A DNA stretch of 64,000 bases from Chitinophagaceae bacterium (GCA_947454155.1 CANGIT010000008.1:102907-166906), one strand, 5' to 3'. Positions 18,006 to 28,803 are shown, numbered from the stretch's first letter. The notes: a model not told the origin generated them from the sequence alone. Translations and numbers: made by a program.

Positions 18006-19304
18006 ATGAACTTTTACAGCTTAAATAGACAGTCACCTGCGGTCGATTTCAAAACAGCCACCATCAATGGTCAGGCGCCCGATAAAGGGCTTTATTTTCC
18101 GGAACAGATTCCTCAATTTGGGAAGGATTTTTTCAACAACACTCACCATCATTCTCCTGTAGAGTTGGCGTTTCAAATGATGCAGCCTTATGTTGGAGAG
18201 TCGATGGCAGAGGATAAGCTATACAGCATCGTTGAACAAACACTTAACTTTCCGATCCCTCTGGTCAATGTTTCTCAAGGCATATCATCATTAGAGATGT
18301 ATCATGGCAACACGTTGGCCTTCAAAGATATTGGCGCTCGTTTCATGAGCAGATGTCTGGGACATTTTGTGGCGGAGGAAAACAGAAAAGTGACCGTGCT
18401 TGTTGCCACATCTGGTGATACCGGTGGGGCGGTGGCGGATGGATTTTATGGCGTGGATGGCGTGGAGGTGGTGATCTTGTTTCCTTCCGGAAAAGTAAGC
18501 AGTGTACAGAAAAAGCAACTTACCACATTCGGAGGCAACATTCGGGCTTTGGAAGTGAAGGGTAATTTCGATGATTGCCAGCAGATGGTAAAACAGGCAT
18601 TCGCAGATCAAGACATTCAATCATCTTTATTTCTCACTTCTGCCAATTCCATCAACGCGGCACGCTGGTTGCCACAGCAGTTTTTTTATCTGATGGCTTG
18701 TCTGCAATGGCCCGACAAGGAACATCCTCCTGTGATCAGTGTTCCTTCGGGTAATTTTGGCAACATATGTGCCGGACTTCTGGCCATGTGTTCGGGATTG
18801 CCGGTGCAACATTTCATTGCGGCTTGCAATGCCAATGACACGGTGCCGCAGTTCATGCATAGCGGTGTATATGAGCCCCGACAGGCCATCCCCACCATAT
18901 CGAATGCGATGGATGTGGGACATCCCAGCAATTTTGTAAGAATACTGGAGTTGTTCGCACAAGACCGAGCCCGTCTTTCATCTCATTTTTCTGCTGTTAG
19001 TTATTCGGATGAAGCTACCCGCCAAGCCATCTCCATGGTAAATGCGCAACATGATTACCTGATGGATCCCCATGGTGCGGTGGCTTATCTCGCCATGAAA
19101 GATTATCAACTTCAACATCCTCAGTCAGCCGGCCTGTTTGCTGAAACTGCCCATCCTGTTAAATTCTATGATGTGGTAGAGCCTGTGGTAGGGAAAAAAA
19201 TTCCCTTGCCGCCTGCCATAGAAAAAATTATGGATAAGCCTGAAATCGCACAAGTCATTGACCCTTCATTTGATACGCTGAAAGAATATCTTTTGTGTGT
19301 TTAA
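18006..19304 (+). CDS. thrC: Threonine synthase
   Basis: 432-residue PLP enzyme making threonine from phosphohomoserine. The PLP lysine is Lys107 in NTLAFKDIGARF, and SGDTGGAVADGF and SVPSGNFGNICAG form the phosphate and cofactor contacts. The N-terminus MNFYSLNR with APDKGLYFPE is typical. An upstream TTG at 17928 would add 26 hydrophobic residues and overlap thrB; ATG at 18006 fits the family better. It is the last gene of the thr operon, with a 74-base gap after thrB. Confidence 0.96.
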   Translation: MNFYSLNRQSPAVDFKTATINGQAPDKGLYFPEQIPQFGKDFFNNTHHHSPVELAFQMMQPYVGESMAEDKLYSIVEQTLNFPIPLVNVSQGISSLEMYHGNTLAFKDIGARFMSRCLGHFVAEENRKVTVLVATSGDTGGAVADGFYGVDGVEVVILFPSGKVSSVQKKQLTTFGGNIRALEVKGNFDDCQQMVKQAFADQDIQSSLFLTSANSINAARWLPQQFFYLMACLQWPDKEHPPVISVPSGNFGNICAGLLAMCSGLPVQHFIAACNANDTVPQFMHSGVYEPRQAIPTISNAMDVGHPSNFVRILELFAQDRARLSSHFSAVSYSDEATRQAISMVNAQHDYLMDPHGAVAYLAMKDYQLQHPQSAGLFAETAHPVKFYDVVEPVVGKKIPLPPAIEKIMDKPEIAQVIDPSFDTLKEYLLCV

Positions 19305-19430
19305 CGCTGACCATCAAATAAGCAATATCAATCTCGATAATTCGTTATTTCACCCGAAATACCTTGGGTAAAGGATTTTTTATTGGAATAATCTTAACAG
19401 CACAATTCTCGTTCTTGTGTTTATTCGGGA

Positions 19431-19438
19431 TAGTTTTG
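19431..19438 (+). promoter_or_regulatory. Possible -7 element upstream of L,D-transpeptidase gene
   Basis: TAGTTTTG matches the Bacteroidota -7 consensus TAnnTTTG about 125 bases upstream of the likely ATG at 19562. No good -33 TTG is found 19-21 bases upstream, so support is partial. Confidence 0.35.
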
Positions 19439-19561
19439 CGACGCCTTAATGCCTTAACCCTATTGTAAAATCCGTATGAACTATGAAATGCCTTGGCGTT
19501 ACATCAATCTGATTGAATAACGTTTTAAATGGGATTTCATGTGACTAAAATGACTTATCAT

Positions 19562-20284
19562 ATGAAAACTACGCCAAAAAATTACAGGTCTTTTTTACTT
19601 TTTGTCCTCCTCTTTCTCATTTTGGAACTGCCGATTGGGTTCGGAAAATCCTCCCTTCGAAATTTAGCCGAAAAAAAATCGGATAATTTGATGCATGCAA
19701 CCCTTTATCATGAGCTCTCGCTCGATAGCATGGGACTTTCGCAACAAGCGTTTATGGCCGCTTTCAATGGATTTGAAAAGCTCAGGCAGCAAGGGAAATT
19801 GGTGCAGGATAATATACTGACCATCATTGATTTTACGCGATCTTCAACCGACAAACGTCTGTTTACCATTGACCTGCTCAGTGGCAAAGTGTTGTTCAAT
19901 ACGTATGTAGCCCATGGGGTAAATTCGGGAAAGGAATTTGCGGAGAAATTTTCCAACATCCCTTCTAGCCTGCAAAGCAGTTTGGGGTTCTATGAAACCA
20001 CTACCACTTATAATGGAAAACATGGTTATTCTTTGCAGTTGAAAGGATTGGAAAAAGGAGTGAACGACAATGCCGATAAAAGAGCCATTGTAGTGCATGG
20101 TGCCGCTTATGTGTCGGAAGGATTTATTCGTGCGCAAGGATTCCTCGGCAGAAGCTGGGGCTGTCCTGCTTTGCCTGAAAAAGAAACCAAGCCTATCATC
20201 GACAAAATCAAAAATGGTACTTGCCTTTTCATCTATGCCAATGATAAGCATTATCTGAGCCATTCCGAATGGTTGAAAAGTTGA
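19562..20284 (+). CDS. Secreted murein L,D-transpeptidase-like protein
   Basis: 240 residues with a strongly hydrophobic signal segment (about 10-25), so it acts in the periplasm. The C-terminal half has the catalytic motif of the YkuD-like family that includes HGAAYVSEGF and GRSWGCPALP, with Cys201 as nucleophile and the His of VVHGAAY as partner. Such enzymes form or remodel 3-3 crosslinks in peptidoglycan or anchor proteins to it. Two earlier ATGs (19529 and 19550) are in frame, but starting at 19562 gives a standard signal peptide. It stands alone between thrC and dapA. Confidence 0.82.
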   Translation: MKTTPKNYRSFLLFVLLFLILELPIGFGKSSLRNLAEKKSDNLMHATLYHELSLDSMGLSQQAFMAAFNGFEKLRQQGKLVQDNILTIIDFTRSSTDKRLFTIDLLSGKVLFNTYVAHGVNSGKEFAEKFSNIPSSLQSSLGFYETTTTYNGKHGYSLQLKGLEKGVNDNADKRAIVVHGAAYVSEGFIRAQGFLGRSWGCPALPEKETKPIIDKIKNGTCLFIYANDKHYLSHSEWLKS

Positions 20285-20390
20285 TTTGTATTTACCGCTT
20301 TCCCCGATTCTGCGTTTTGCCCTATCTTCACGCCTCGTTGTGAGTGGAATTCTTTTTTGATTCATCACAGCCATATAAAACTTAACGCAC

Positions 20391-21263
20391 ATGAATCAGC
20401 TGATAGGAACGGGTGTGGCAATCGTTACACCATTTGATCAACAGAAAAACATTGATTTCAACGCGCTGGCAAAGCTTATCGATTACATCATCGATGGTGG
20501 AGTGAATTACCTCGTAACCTTGGGAACTACAGGAGAAACGCCGGTGTTGTCTACAGAAGAAAGAGAAGAAATTGTGCAATTCACATTTGAGCATGTGGCG
20601 GGTAGACTGCCCGTGGTAGTAGGCATAGGAGGTAATGATACTAGACATATTCTTCACGAATTGGAAAGATTTCCATTAGATCAGGCGGCGGCTATTTTAA
20701 GTGCCAGTCCTTATTACAACAAGCCTTCGCAGGAAGGATTGTTTCAGCATTACAAAACCATTGCGGCGCATTCGCCTCATCCCATCATTGTATATAATGT
20801 ACCAGGTAGAACCGGAAGAAATATTGAAGCTTCTACTTCACTCCGTATCGCTCACGAGGTGGAAAATGTGATTGGTATTAAAGAAGCCAGCGGCAATTTG
20901 GAGCAGTGCATGCAAATTCTTAAAAAACGCCCGGCTGGATTTATGGTGATGAGTGGCGACGATAATCTGGCTTTGCCCCAGATGGCTTGTGGTATGGACG
21001 GCATCATCAGCGTAGCCGCCAATGCTTTTCCACGTGAATTCTCCAATATGATCGACCTCTGTATTCAAAACCGATACAGCGAAGCCAGAAACATCAACGA
21101 CCAGTTGATGGAAGCTTACGATTTGATGTTTGCAGAAAACAATCCGGCAGGCATCAAGGCATTTTTACACGAAATGGGACTGATAGAAAATGAGCTCCGT
21201 TTGCCCCTGGTTCCACTCAGCGAAAGTATCCGACAGAAGGTCAGCGACTATTTGATGAAATAA
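20391..21263 (+). CDS. dapA: 4-hydroxy-tetrahydrodipicolinate synthase
   Basis: 290-residue class I aldolase that condenses pyruvate with aspartate semialdehyde, the first committed step to lysine and meso-diaminopimelate. It carries the substrate loop LGTTGETPVL, Tyr135 in YNVPGRTGRN and Schiff-base Lys164 in IGIKEASGN. Length is normal. It is convergent with rnz, 26 bases away. It shares the aspartate-semialdehyde branch point with the thr operon just upstream. Confidence 0.97.
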   Translation: MNQLIGTGVAIVTPFDQQKNIDFNALAKLIDYIIDGGVNYLVTLGTTGETPVLSTEEREEIVQFTFEHVAGRLPVVVGIGGNDTRHILHELERFPLDQAAAILSASPYYNKPSQEGLFQHYKTIAAHSPHPIIVYNVPGRTGRNIEASTSLRIAHEVENVIGIKEASGNLEQCMQILKKRPAGFMVMSGDDNLALPQMACGMDGIISVAANAFPREFSNMIDLCIQNRYSEARNINDQLMEAYDLMFAENNPAGIKAFLHEMGLIENELRLPLVPLSESIRQKVSDYLMK

Positions 21264-21289
21264 TCTTCTCTTTTGATCTCCAATAAAAA

Positions 21290-22195
21290 TCATCCGATTT
21301 TTACACAAGAGCCTTCAATGGCCAGTATCGTATTGTCGAAAACTTCACGGGCTTCCTCCAGAAAGGGCTGTACGGATTCGTATTTGGAAGAGAAATGCCC
21401 AATCATCAACTTTTTCACGCCGGCTTCCAGCGCAATTGTGGCTGCCTGATGGGTTGTACTGTGATAACGCAGCAACGCCTTGTCTTCATGGTCTTTGAGG
21501 TAAGTGGTTTCATGATAAAGCAAGTCCACACCCTTTATTTTGTCAATGATTTTTCTATCGAAAAGTGTATCAGCACAGAAGGCATAGCATCTGGGAGCAG
21601 AACCAGGTAAAGTCAGTTCTTCGTTGGCAACGATAGTGCCTTTGGGATGTATATAATCTTCTCCGTTTTGAAGATTATTGTAAAAGGATGAAGGCACACC
21701 GAATGACATGGCTTTGGCGATGTCTATGCTTCTTTTTTTCTTTTTCTCCTTGAACAGAAAGCCCCAGCATTCGATTTTATGGTTGACCTTGAAACAGGAT
21801 ACTTCAATGTTTTCGGTTTGAAGAATGATATCTTCTTGTTCAAGTGGGTGAAAATGAAGCGTGAAATTGAGACTGCTTTCCGAAACTTGAAGTTGAAGTT
21901 GAATGATGTCCATCAGTGCTTTGGGGCCATAAAGATGGAGGTCGGGAATTCTACCCAATAAGCTCATGCTGGTGAGCAAGCCAATCAATCCAAAATAATG
22001 GTCGCCATGCAAATGAGAAATGAAAATATGGGTAATCTTGCCGGGCTTGACTTTGAACCGGTTCAATTGATTTTGAGTGCCTTCACCACAGTCGATCAGC
22101 ATGCCCAGCTGACCAGCCTGCAAAAATTGCGAAGTAGGATTTCGTCCATAAGCCTGTACGGCAGAATTGTTACCTAATATAGTGATGTTGAACAC
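21290..22195 (-). CDS. rnz: Ribonuclease Z
   Basis: 301-residue metallo-beta-lactamase-fold nuclease that trims tRNA 3' ends. This matters here because the tRNA in the window has no encoded CCA. It begins MFNITILGNNSAV, typical of RNase Z, from a GTG start at 22195. The zinc-binding motif HLHGDHYFGL and the later MIGHFSSKY are present, as is the PRCYAFCADT region. It lies 30 bases after the STAS gene on the same strand, so they are probably co-transcribed. Confidence 0.95.
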   Translation of the reverse strand: MFNITILGNNSAVQAYGRNPTSQFLQAGQLGMLIDCGEGTQNQLNRFKVKPGKITHIFISHLHGDHYFGLIGLLTSMSLLGRIPDLHLYGPKALMDIIQLQLQVSESSLNFTLHFHPLEQEDIILQTENIEVSCFKVNHKIECWGFLFKEKKKKRSIDIAKAMSFGVPSSFYNNLQNGEDYIHPKGTIVANEELTLPGSAPRCYAFCADTLFDRKIIDKIKGVDLLYHETTYLKDHEDKALLRYHSTTHQAATIALEAGVKKLMIGHFSSKYESVQPFLEEAREVFDNTILAIEGSCVKIG

Positions 22196-22225
22196 GTGTG
22201 AGAGTTAGTTTGGTGTAGGAAAATT

Positions 22226-22606
22226 TTAGGGTTCAAAATCACGCATCAGTTCTCTTTCAATTTCTTCCATTTGAACAATATCCCAGGCTTCACTTTCAGA
22301 AGGGGTGATGTTCATCCCATCAATAAGGTCTTGTTTTTCCAGCAGCTGTATGATGGAGGGACGAAGTTCGCAAATGACAAATGAATGATTGTCGTTATAA
22401 AACTCCTGTTGAATTTGCACAAGTGCAATCAACACATTTTCTTCTATCTTCTCAATATGTTTTGTATTCAATATGACATGAGGGATGTTTTTTTTCATGA
22501 AAGAACGCAGCAATTGGCTGAGCTCTTCTGCCATATTAGCAGATAATATGGGGTCTTCGGGTGTTAAGACCGTGAATTTTTCTTTGGTATCTAATTTGAC
22601 ATTCAT
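22226..22606 (-). CDS. STAS-domain protein (anti-sigma-antagonist-like)
   Basis: 126 residues with the alternating beta-alpha pattern of STAS domains (FTVLTPEDPI, HVILNTKHIEKIEENVLIALVQIQ, SFVICELRPSIIQLLEKQDL). The position where SpoIIAA-type antagonists have a phosphorylatable Ser is occupied by EKIEEN here, so classical partner switching by phosphorylation is unlikely. The C-terminal tail is acidic. It sits directly upstream of rnz on the same strand. Function unknown. Confidence 0.65.
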   Translation of the reverse strand: MNVKLDTKEKFTVLTPEDPILSANMAEELSQLLRSFMKKNIPHVILNTKHIEKIEENVLIALVQIQQEFYNDNHSFVICELRPSIIQLLEKQDLIDGMNITPSESEAWDIVQMEEIERELMRDFEP

Positions 22607-22820
22607 AATTGTGTTGATGATGTACCGGCCTCAAGATAAATAATATTTGTAAGCGGTAAAAAGGAATTGCCTCATGAACAGAAAAATATTTCTTTTCACT
22701 TTTTGAATGATTGATTTTGAATTACTTGGCCTTACTTTTCAACATATCAACATTTGTGAAAGTCGTAAACTAAATGCAAGTAAATAATCGTTATCATTGT
22801 AACGCATAAATCTAAACCGT

Positions 22821-25367
22821 ATGGATAATAATTTTTCAACACAGGTACGTGAAATCATTTCGTACAGCCGCGAAGAAGCACTTCGTTTGGGCAATGATTT
22901 CATCGGCACCGAACATCTCGTTCTTGGTTTGATCCGGGAAGGAGAAAACACCGCAGTGAAAATCCTCAAAACACTTCATATCGACCTCTACGAATTGCGC
23001 AAAGAGATTGAAACCGCAGTAAAGGACAAGTCCGGCAAAAACATCGCCAACATTAATTCCTTACCGCTGACCAAACAAGCCGAAAAGGTGATACGTATCA
23101 CTTATCTCGAAGCGAAGTCAATGAAAAGTCAACAGGTGGAAACAGAACACCTGATGATGTCGATCCTTAAGAACAAGGAAAATGTGGCTACGCAAATCCT
23201 GAATCAGTTTGAGGTGGATTATGACGCTTTTAAAAATGAGGTAGGTTTCGTAACCAGCAATCCACCCAAGGCGGAATTTAATGAAGAAGATGACTTTGAT
23301 GAAGAGAGGAAGCAATTTGGTGGTCAATCACCCAAATCTTCCAAACCCGGTGGTGCACCACAGGTAAAAACAAAAACCCCCGTGTTGGATAACTTCGGCA
23401 GAGATATCACCCGCCTGGCCGAAAACGGATCACTGGATCCTATTGTGGGAAGAGAAAATGAAATTGAAAGGGTGTCTCAGATTCTATCCAGAAGAAAAAA
23501 GAACAATCCGATTTTAATAGGCGAACCCGGTGTGGGTAAAACCGCTATTGTGGAGGGACTTGCATTACGCATCGTACAACGTAAAGTATCGCGTGTGCTT
23601 TTCGATAAAAGAGTGGTCAGTCTCGACTTGGCCGCTTTGGTGGCTGGCACCAAATACCGTGGTCAGTTTGAAGAAAGAATGAAGGCGATCATGAACGAAT
23701 TGGAGAAGAATCGCGATGTCATTTTGTTCATCGACGAAATTCATACGATCGTAGGTGCCGGTGGCGCCAGCGGATCATTGGATGCCTCCAATATTTTCAA
23801 GCCTGCCTTGGCTCGTGGCGAACTGCAATGCATCGGCGCTTCCACATTGGATGAGTATCGCATGCACATCGAAAAAGACGGAGCCTTGGACAGAAGATTT
23901 CAAAAGGTAATTGTTGAACAACCTTCTGTTGAAGAGGCCATCGAAATATTAACCAACATCAAAAACAAATACGAAGATTATCATAACGTAAGCTACAGTC
24001 GCGAAGCCATTGAAGCTTGTGTGAAGATGAGCGACCGCTATATGACTGACAAGCTGTTACCCGACAAAGCCATCGATGTATTGGATGAGGTGGGTGCACG
24101 CAAACACATCAAAAACATCAACGTTCCAGAGAATATCCTGGAGCTGGAGAAAAAGATTGAAGATATCAAACTAGAAAAGAACAAAGTAGTGAAGAGCCAG
24201 AAGTTTGAAGAAGCGGCTTCACTCAGGGATACGGAAAAACGCTTGCAGGAAGAACTTGAAAAAGCAAAGAATGATTGGGAGGAAGAGAGTAAGCATAAAC
24301 GTTACCCTATTGAAGAGGAGGATATTGCAGAAGTGGTTTCCATGATGACAGGCATTCCCGTGAAGAGAATGGTTCAGGCTGAAACTGATAAATTGCGCAG
24401 AATGGGTGATGACCTGAAAGGAGCAGTGATTGGTCAGGATGAAGCCATTGTAAAAGTGGTGAAAGCCATCCAGCGTAATCGCATCGGACTTAAAGATCCC
24501 AAAAAACCTATCGGCACATTTATTTTCCTAGGTCCTACAGGTGTAGGTAAAACGGAATTGGCCCGTTCACTAGCCAAGCAGATGTTCGACAGCGAAGATT
24601 CGCTCATCAGAATAGATATGAGTGAATACATGGAGAAATTCACCGTCAGCCGTTTGATTGGTGCGCCTCCCGGCTATGTTGGCTATGAAGAAGGCGGTCA
24701 ACTTACGGAAAGGGTAAGACGTAAGCCATATTGCGTGATCTTGTTGGATGAAATTGAAAAAGCACATCCTGATATTTACAACATCCTTTTACAGGTACTC
24801 GATGATGGTCAGCTTACGGATGGTTTGGGGCGAAAAGTAGATTTTAAAAACACCCTCATCATCATGACCTCCAATATTGGTGTTCGTCAACTTAAGGATT
24901 TTGGAGATGGTGTAGGATTTGCCACCCAATCGCGTCAGCAAAATCAGGATGAAAACAACAAAGCGATCATTGAAAAAGCGTTGAAGCGTACTTTCAGTCC
25001 GGAATTCCTCAACCGTATTGATGATGTGGTCATCTTCAATTCACTGACCAAAGAAAATATTTTCCAGATTATCGACATCTTGATGTTGGGTGTGATGAAG
25101 CGACTTTCGAATCTGGGCTTTACTTTGGAGCTCGCCGAAGATGCCAAGGACTTCATTGCCGACAAAGGCTACGATAGTCAGTTTGGTGCGCGTCCATTGC
25201 ATCGTGCGATTCAGAAATATCTTGAAGATCCGCTGGCGGAAGAGATACTGAACATGACCATAAAAGCAGGAGATACCATGGTGGCTGAACTGGATAAAGA
25301 AGCCGGTAAAATTCTTTTCAGATTGAAAGAAGAACCGAAGAAAAAAGAGAAGAAATCACAAGCCTGA
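22821..25367 (+). CDS. clpC: ATP-dependent Clp protease ATPase subunit ClpC
   Basis: 848-residue class I Hsp100 unfoldase that feeds substrates to ClpP. Two N-terminal Clp_N repeats (about 5-145) are followed by AAA1 with Walker [11 protein letters not shown] and [10 protein letters not shown]. The middle domain has a UVR-type motif ([19 protein letters not shown]), which separates ClpC from ClpA. AAA2 has [10 protein letters not shown] and [11 protein letters not shown]. The C-terminal D2-small domain is complete ([18 protein letters not shown]). It is divergent from the STAS gene and has a strong terminator. Confidence 0.96.
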   Translation: MDNNFSTQVREIISYSREEALRLGNDFIGTEHLVLGLIREGENTAVKILKTLHIDLYELRKEIETAVKDKSGKNIANINSLPLTKQAEKVIRITYLEAKSMKSQQVETEHLMMSILKNKENVATQILNQFEVDYDAFKNEVGFVTSNPPKAEFNEEDDFDEERKQFGGQSPKSSKPGGAPQVKTKTPVLDNFGRDITRLAENGSLDPIVGRENEIERVSQILSRRKKNNPILIGEPGVGKTAIVEGLALRIVQRKVSRVLFDKRVVSLDLAALVAGTKYRGQFEERMKAIMNELEKNRDVILFIDEIHTIVGAGGASGSLDASNIFKPALARGELQCIGASTLDEYRMHIEKDGALDRRFQKVIVEQPSVEEAIEILTNIKNKYEDYHNVSYSREAIEACVKMSDRYMTDKLLPDKAIDVLDEVGARKHIKNINVPENILELEKKIEDIKLEKNKVVKSQKFEEAASLRDTEKRLQEELEKAKNDWEEESKHKRYPIEEEDIAEVVSMMTGIPVKRMVQAETDKLRRMGDDLKGAVIGQDEAIVKVVKAIQRNRIGLKDPKKPIGTFIFLGPTGVGKTELARSLAKQMFDSEDSLIRIDMSEYMEKFTVSRLIGAPPGYVGYEEGGQLTERVRRKPYCVILLDEIEKAHPDIYNILLQVLDDGQLTDGLGRKVDFKNTLIIMTSNIGVRQLKDFGDGVGFATQSRQQNQDENNKAIIEKALKRTFSPEFLNRIDDVVIFNSLTKENIFQIIDILMLGVMKRLSNLGFTLELAEDAKDFIADKGYDSQFGARPLHRAIQKYLEDPLAEEILNMTIKAGDTMVAELDKEAGKILFRLKEEPKKKEKKSQA

Positions 25368-25388
25368 TAACCCCTAAAAGGTCAGTAG

Positions 25389-25413
25389 CGCCCCGTATTA
25401 CGGGGCGTTGCTG
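25389..25413 (+). terminator. Terminator after clpC
   Basis: Seven-bp stem CGCCCCG/CGGGGCG with a TATTA loop, followed by a T-rich stretch. It lies 22 bases after the clpC stop. The stem sequence is nearly the same as in the terminator at 28757-28784. Confidence 0.75.
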
Positions 25414-25486
25414 TTTATACAGGTCATAAAACAATTCATCGATTGAAGAGAATTCGTTTATTTTGCTCTTCTTATTCACCATCGGC

Positions 25487-26170
25487 ATGAAGAAAATCAT
25501 CATCACCATAGACGGGTGGTCCTCTTGTGGCAAAAGTACTGTTGCCAAGCAACTGGCCCGTGCTTTGGGGTATGTGTATATCGACAGCGGAGCCATGTAC
25601 AGGGCCATCACCCTGTATTTTTTAAGGAACCATATAGACTGGACCGATGAAAAGGAAACTTTAGAGGCATTGCAAAATATAGATCTTCAGTTTATAGCCA
25701 ATCCTCTCACCCAACAATCTGAAATGCATCTCAATCAAGAAAATGTGGAATACCTGATTCGTGATCTGGTGGTTGCCGAAAAAGTAAGTGACGTGGCGAC
25801 CATTGCTTCTGTCAGAACATTTGCGGTGGCACAGCAACAAAAAATGGGGGAGCAGAAAGGAATCGTGATGGACGGCCGAGACATTGGTACCACCGTGTTT
25901 CCCAATGCTGAGCTAAAGATTTTCATGACGGCTGATATACAAACCAGGGTAGAACGTCGCTACAAGGAAATGCACGATAAGAATCCCAATATCACCATGG
26001 ATGAAGTGAAGAAAAATCTGGAAACCCGAGATTACATTGATTCCCATCGTGAGGTGAGCCCACTGCGTCAAGCAGAAGATGCCATCCTGCTCGACAACTC
26101 TTTGCTCACCATGGAAGAACAGCTCGACATCGCCTTGAAATGGGTGGCAAAAAAATTGGCTTCACATTAA
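25487..26170 (+). CDS. cmk: Cytidylate kinase
   Basis: 227 residues; phosphorylates CMP and dCMP. It starts MKKIIITIDGWSSCGKST with the P-loop, then YIDSGAMYRAIT, VMDGRDIGTTVFP and RVERRYKEM, all typical of Cmk. A TTG eight codons upstream is open, but ATG at 25487 places the P-loop where it should be. The stop overlaps that of the convergent ispH by four bases. Confidence 0.96.
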   Translation: MKKIIITIDGWSSCGKSTVAKQLARALGYVYIDSGAMYRAITLYFLRNHIDWTDEKETLEALQNIDLQFIANPLTQQSEMHLNQENVEYLIRDLVVAEKVSDVATIASVRTFAVAQQQKMGEQKGIVMDGRDIGTTVFPNAELKIFMTADIQTRVERRYKEMHDKNPNITMDEVKKNLETRDYIDSHREVSPLRQAEDAILLDNSLLTMEEQLDIALKWVAKKLASH

Positions 26171-27390
26171 AGCGAGGCCACTACAGCTTCATAGGCTTCC
26201 GCCGAAATAAAATAACTGCACAATTTCTGTATCACATTTTCTACCAGAGCATCAGGACAGCTGGCTCCACTGCTCATGGCAATGGTCAGTGGTTGATGCG
26301 AGGCCAAATAATCTTGTGTGATTTTTTCTAATTTATGATGGAAGTCGAAATGATGGATGGTGTGGGCATCAATGATCCTATCGGGATGGTCGATGTAGTA
26401 AGTGGGTAGCTTCGCTTCACAGAGCTCAACCAGATGGGAAGTATTGCTGCTGTTGTATCCACCCACCACAATGGCCATGTCGGCTTCTGCTTCCAGCAAG
26501 CCATAAATCGCCGATTGATTGTCATTGGTAGCATAACATAATGTATCGCGGGTGTCGGCAAATCTTTCTTGAACATTGTCAGCAGGCAGTTGGTATTTCT
26601 CCATCATGGTCTGCTTCAGGAAATCGGCAATGGCTTGAGTATCGCTGGCCAGCATGGTGGTTTGATTCACCACACCGATTCTTTCCAGGTCTTTTTCAGG
26701 GTCAAACCCCTCCGAACATCTTCCTTCAAAAAGCTGGTCGAATGCAGAACGGCTTAATTTGCCGAGCATATAAGCCGCCAGTTTTTTGGTTTCGTCCATA
26801 TCGTTTACCACTAAAGTTGGCGTATTGACAGCAGCGTGTGAGAAAGTGGCACGGGTTTCTTCATGACTGGGTTTGCCGTGTACGATTACCGTGTATTTTT
26901 TTTGAGCGATCTGCTCGCTCCGGTTCCATACTTTTTCTACAAATGGACAGGTGGTATTGTATTTTTCAATGGCGATGCCAAGCGCTTTCAATTTGTTTTC
27001 GATAGCTACTGTAGTGCCAAAAGCGGGAATGATCACCACATCTTGGCTATTGAGCGATTCGAAAGGAATAAGCGGCTGGCCATGATTGTCCTGAAGAAAT
27101 TGAACGCCTCTGGATTTCAAATCTTTGTTGACCGATGGATTGTGAATCATTTCACTCAACAGAAAGATTCGCTTGTCGGGGTTTTCGTCAATGGTGCGAA
27201 AGGCGATTTCAATGGCATTCTCAACACCATAACAAAAACCGAAGTGACGAGCCAGCAAGAAACGAACCGGACCAAAATCCAGCAGCGTGGGCGTAAAATC
27301 TTTTTTCATCTTATCGCTTAGCCTTCTTTTTTCTTTGATTTTACTGATCAGTTGGCTGCGATATGTGAATGGAATAGTAAATTGCTTCAT
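26167..27390 (-). CDS. ispH: 4-hydroxy-3-methylbut-2-enyl diphosphate reductase (long form)
   Basis: 407 residues; the last step of the MEP isoprenoid pathway, giving IPP and DMAPP. The three [4Fe-4S]-ligand cysteines are in FGFCYGVENA, NTTCPFVEKVW and SGASCPDALV. HGKPSHEE and NQTTMLASDT are family blocks. It is about 100 residues longer than E. coli IspH, as in the long form of Bacteroidota, cyanobacteria and plants. A TTG eleven codons upstream is open; ATG at 27390 is preferred. It is divergent from the GH13 gene. Confidence 0.95.
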   Translation of the reverse strand: MKQFTIPFTYRSQLISKIKEKRRLSDKMKKDFTPTLLDFGPVRFLLARHFGFCYGVENAIEIAFRTIDENPDKRIFLLSEMIHNPSVNKDLKSRGVQFLQDNHGQPLIPFESLNSQDVVIIPAFGTTVAIENKLKALGIAIEKYNTTCPFVEKVWNRSEQIAQKKYTVIVHGKPSHEETRATFSHAAVNTPTLVVNDMDETKKLAAYMLGKLSRSAFDQLFEGRCSEGFDPEKDLERIGVVNQTTMLASDTQAIADFLKQTMMEKYQLPADNVQERFADTRDTLCYATNDNQSAIYGLLEAEADMAIVVGGYNSSNTSHLVELCEAKLPTYYIDHPDRIIDAHTIHHFDFHHKLEKITQDYLASHQPLTIAMSSGASCPDALVENVIQKLCSYFISAEAYEAVVASL

Positions 27391-27475
27391 GATAGGAATA
27401 GGCTCAAAGATACGATTTGACAATCACTGGATGCATCTTTGACCATCTTGTTGATAAAACAAACTCGCTTTCATT

Positions 27476-28732
27476 ATGTTCGATAATCAGGATATTATTC
27501 AGGAATTGAAAAGATCAACCATCTACGAAGTCAACCTCCGACAATATACTCCCGAAGGCACCATTGCGGCTTTCATGCCACATTTGGTTCGTCTTAAAGA
27601 GATGGGGATCGACATACTTTGGTTCATGCCCATTCACCCCATTGGCATAAAAAACAGGAAAGGCAGCTTAGGCAGTTACTATTGCAGTCGTGATTTTACC
27701 GAACTGAATCCTGAATATGGCAGCAAAGCTGAATTGAAAGCCCTGATTGATCAGGCGCACGCGCTGGGCATGAAAGTCATTTTGGATTGGGTGGCCAATC
27801 ATGCTGCCTGGGATAATGTATGGACCATCGATCATCCCGAATATTTTCAAAGAGATGAGCAGGGGAATTTTTTATCGCCATACGATTGGACGGATGTGAT
27901 TCAGATTGATCATCAAAATGAAGCGGCTCATGATGCTTTGCGTGAAGCCATGTGTTACTGGATCAGGGAATTCGATATCGATGGATTCAGGGCGGATTTG
28001 GCGCATTTGACACCTTTGCATTTTTGGATCAAAGCCCGCCATCAGACAGAAGCGATAAAACCAGGCTTGATCTGGCTTGCCGAAACAGAAACTCCTGCAT
28101 ATTACCAGGCCTTTGATATTTTTTACGCCTGGAAATGGATGCATGCAACAGAACATTTTTGTAAAAACGACCACGCCGTACATGACTTGAAACATGCACT
28201 GCATGAATTGAAAAACGGATGTCCGCAACAGGCTTTACAACTTTTTTTTACTTCCAACCACGACGAAAATACCTGGAACGGCACTGAATTTGAAAAATAT
28301 GGCATTTTTGCCAAAGCCTTATCGGTGTTCAGTTTCTATTATCCGCATGCGGTGCCTTTGATTTATTCTGGACAAGAGATTCCCAATACACAACGGTTAC
28401 AGTTCTTTGATAAAGATGAGCTGGACTGGTCGCATGTTGCTGCATACGCCGGTTTCTATTCCATACTTTGTAAGCACAGAAAAAAAATAAACCTTTCCGA
28501 TGACCTTGAATTCATCGATGGTCATCACCGTTTGCTGGCTTTTAGAAGGGGAGAAGGCGACAATGTGGTATGGGTGTTCTTGAATTTCAGCCATCATCCA
28601 ATCCATCATCAACTGCATGTAAGCAGAGGGAACTATCGCCATGTTTTTAGCCATGAGCAACATGATAATACAGACAGCCTTTCCATTCATCTTGATCCAG
28701 GCGGATTTGTGGTGATTGAAAAGTGGAGTTAG
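27476..28732 (+). CDS. GH13 alpha-amylase-family glycosidase
   Basis: 418 residues without a signal peptide, so probably cytoplasmic. The barrel shows the GH13 regions: region I DWVANH, region II GFRADLAHL with the nucleophile Asp, region III WLAETETP with the acid/base Glu, and region IV FTSNHDENTW with the transition-state Asp. A small C-terminal beta domain follows. It acts on alpha-glucans such as stored or imported maltodextrin; the exact specificity cannot be read. Followed by a strong bidirectional terminator. Confidence 0.9.
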   Translation: MFDNQDIIQELKRSTIYEVNLRQYTPEGTIAAFMPHLVRLKEMGIDILWFMPIHPIGIKNRKGSLGSYYCSRDFTELNPEYGSKAELKALIDQAHALGMKVILDWVANHAAWDNVWTIDHPEYFQRDEQGNFLSPYDWTDVIQIDHQNEAAHDALREAMCYWIREFDIDGFRADLAHLTPLHFWIKARHQTEAIKPGLIWLAETETPAYYQAFDIFYAWKWMHATEHFCKNDHAVHDLKHALHELKNGCPQQALQLFFTSNHDENTWNGTEFEKYGIFAKALSVFSFYYPHAVPLIYSGQEIPNTQRLQFFDKDELDWSHVAAYAGFYSILCKHRKKINLSDDLEFIDGHHRLLAFRRGEGDNVVWVFLNFSHHPIHHQLHVSRGNYRHVFSHEQHDNTDSLSIHLDPGGFVVIEKWS

Positions 28733-28756
28733 CCCTTTGCAAATGTTCTTAAAACA

Positions 28757-28784
28757 AACGCCCCGCAGATAAGCGGGGCGTTTT
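28757..28784. terminator. Bidirectional terminator between GH13 and degP genes
   Basis: Ten-bp stem AACGCCCCGC/GCGGGGCGTT with a six-base loop. T-rich sequence follows on both strands. It serves two convergent genes. Confidence 0.85.
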
Positions 28785-28803
28785 CCAAAAAGATGAAATA
28801 AGA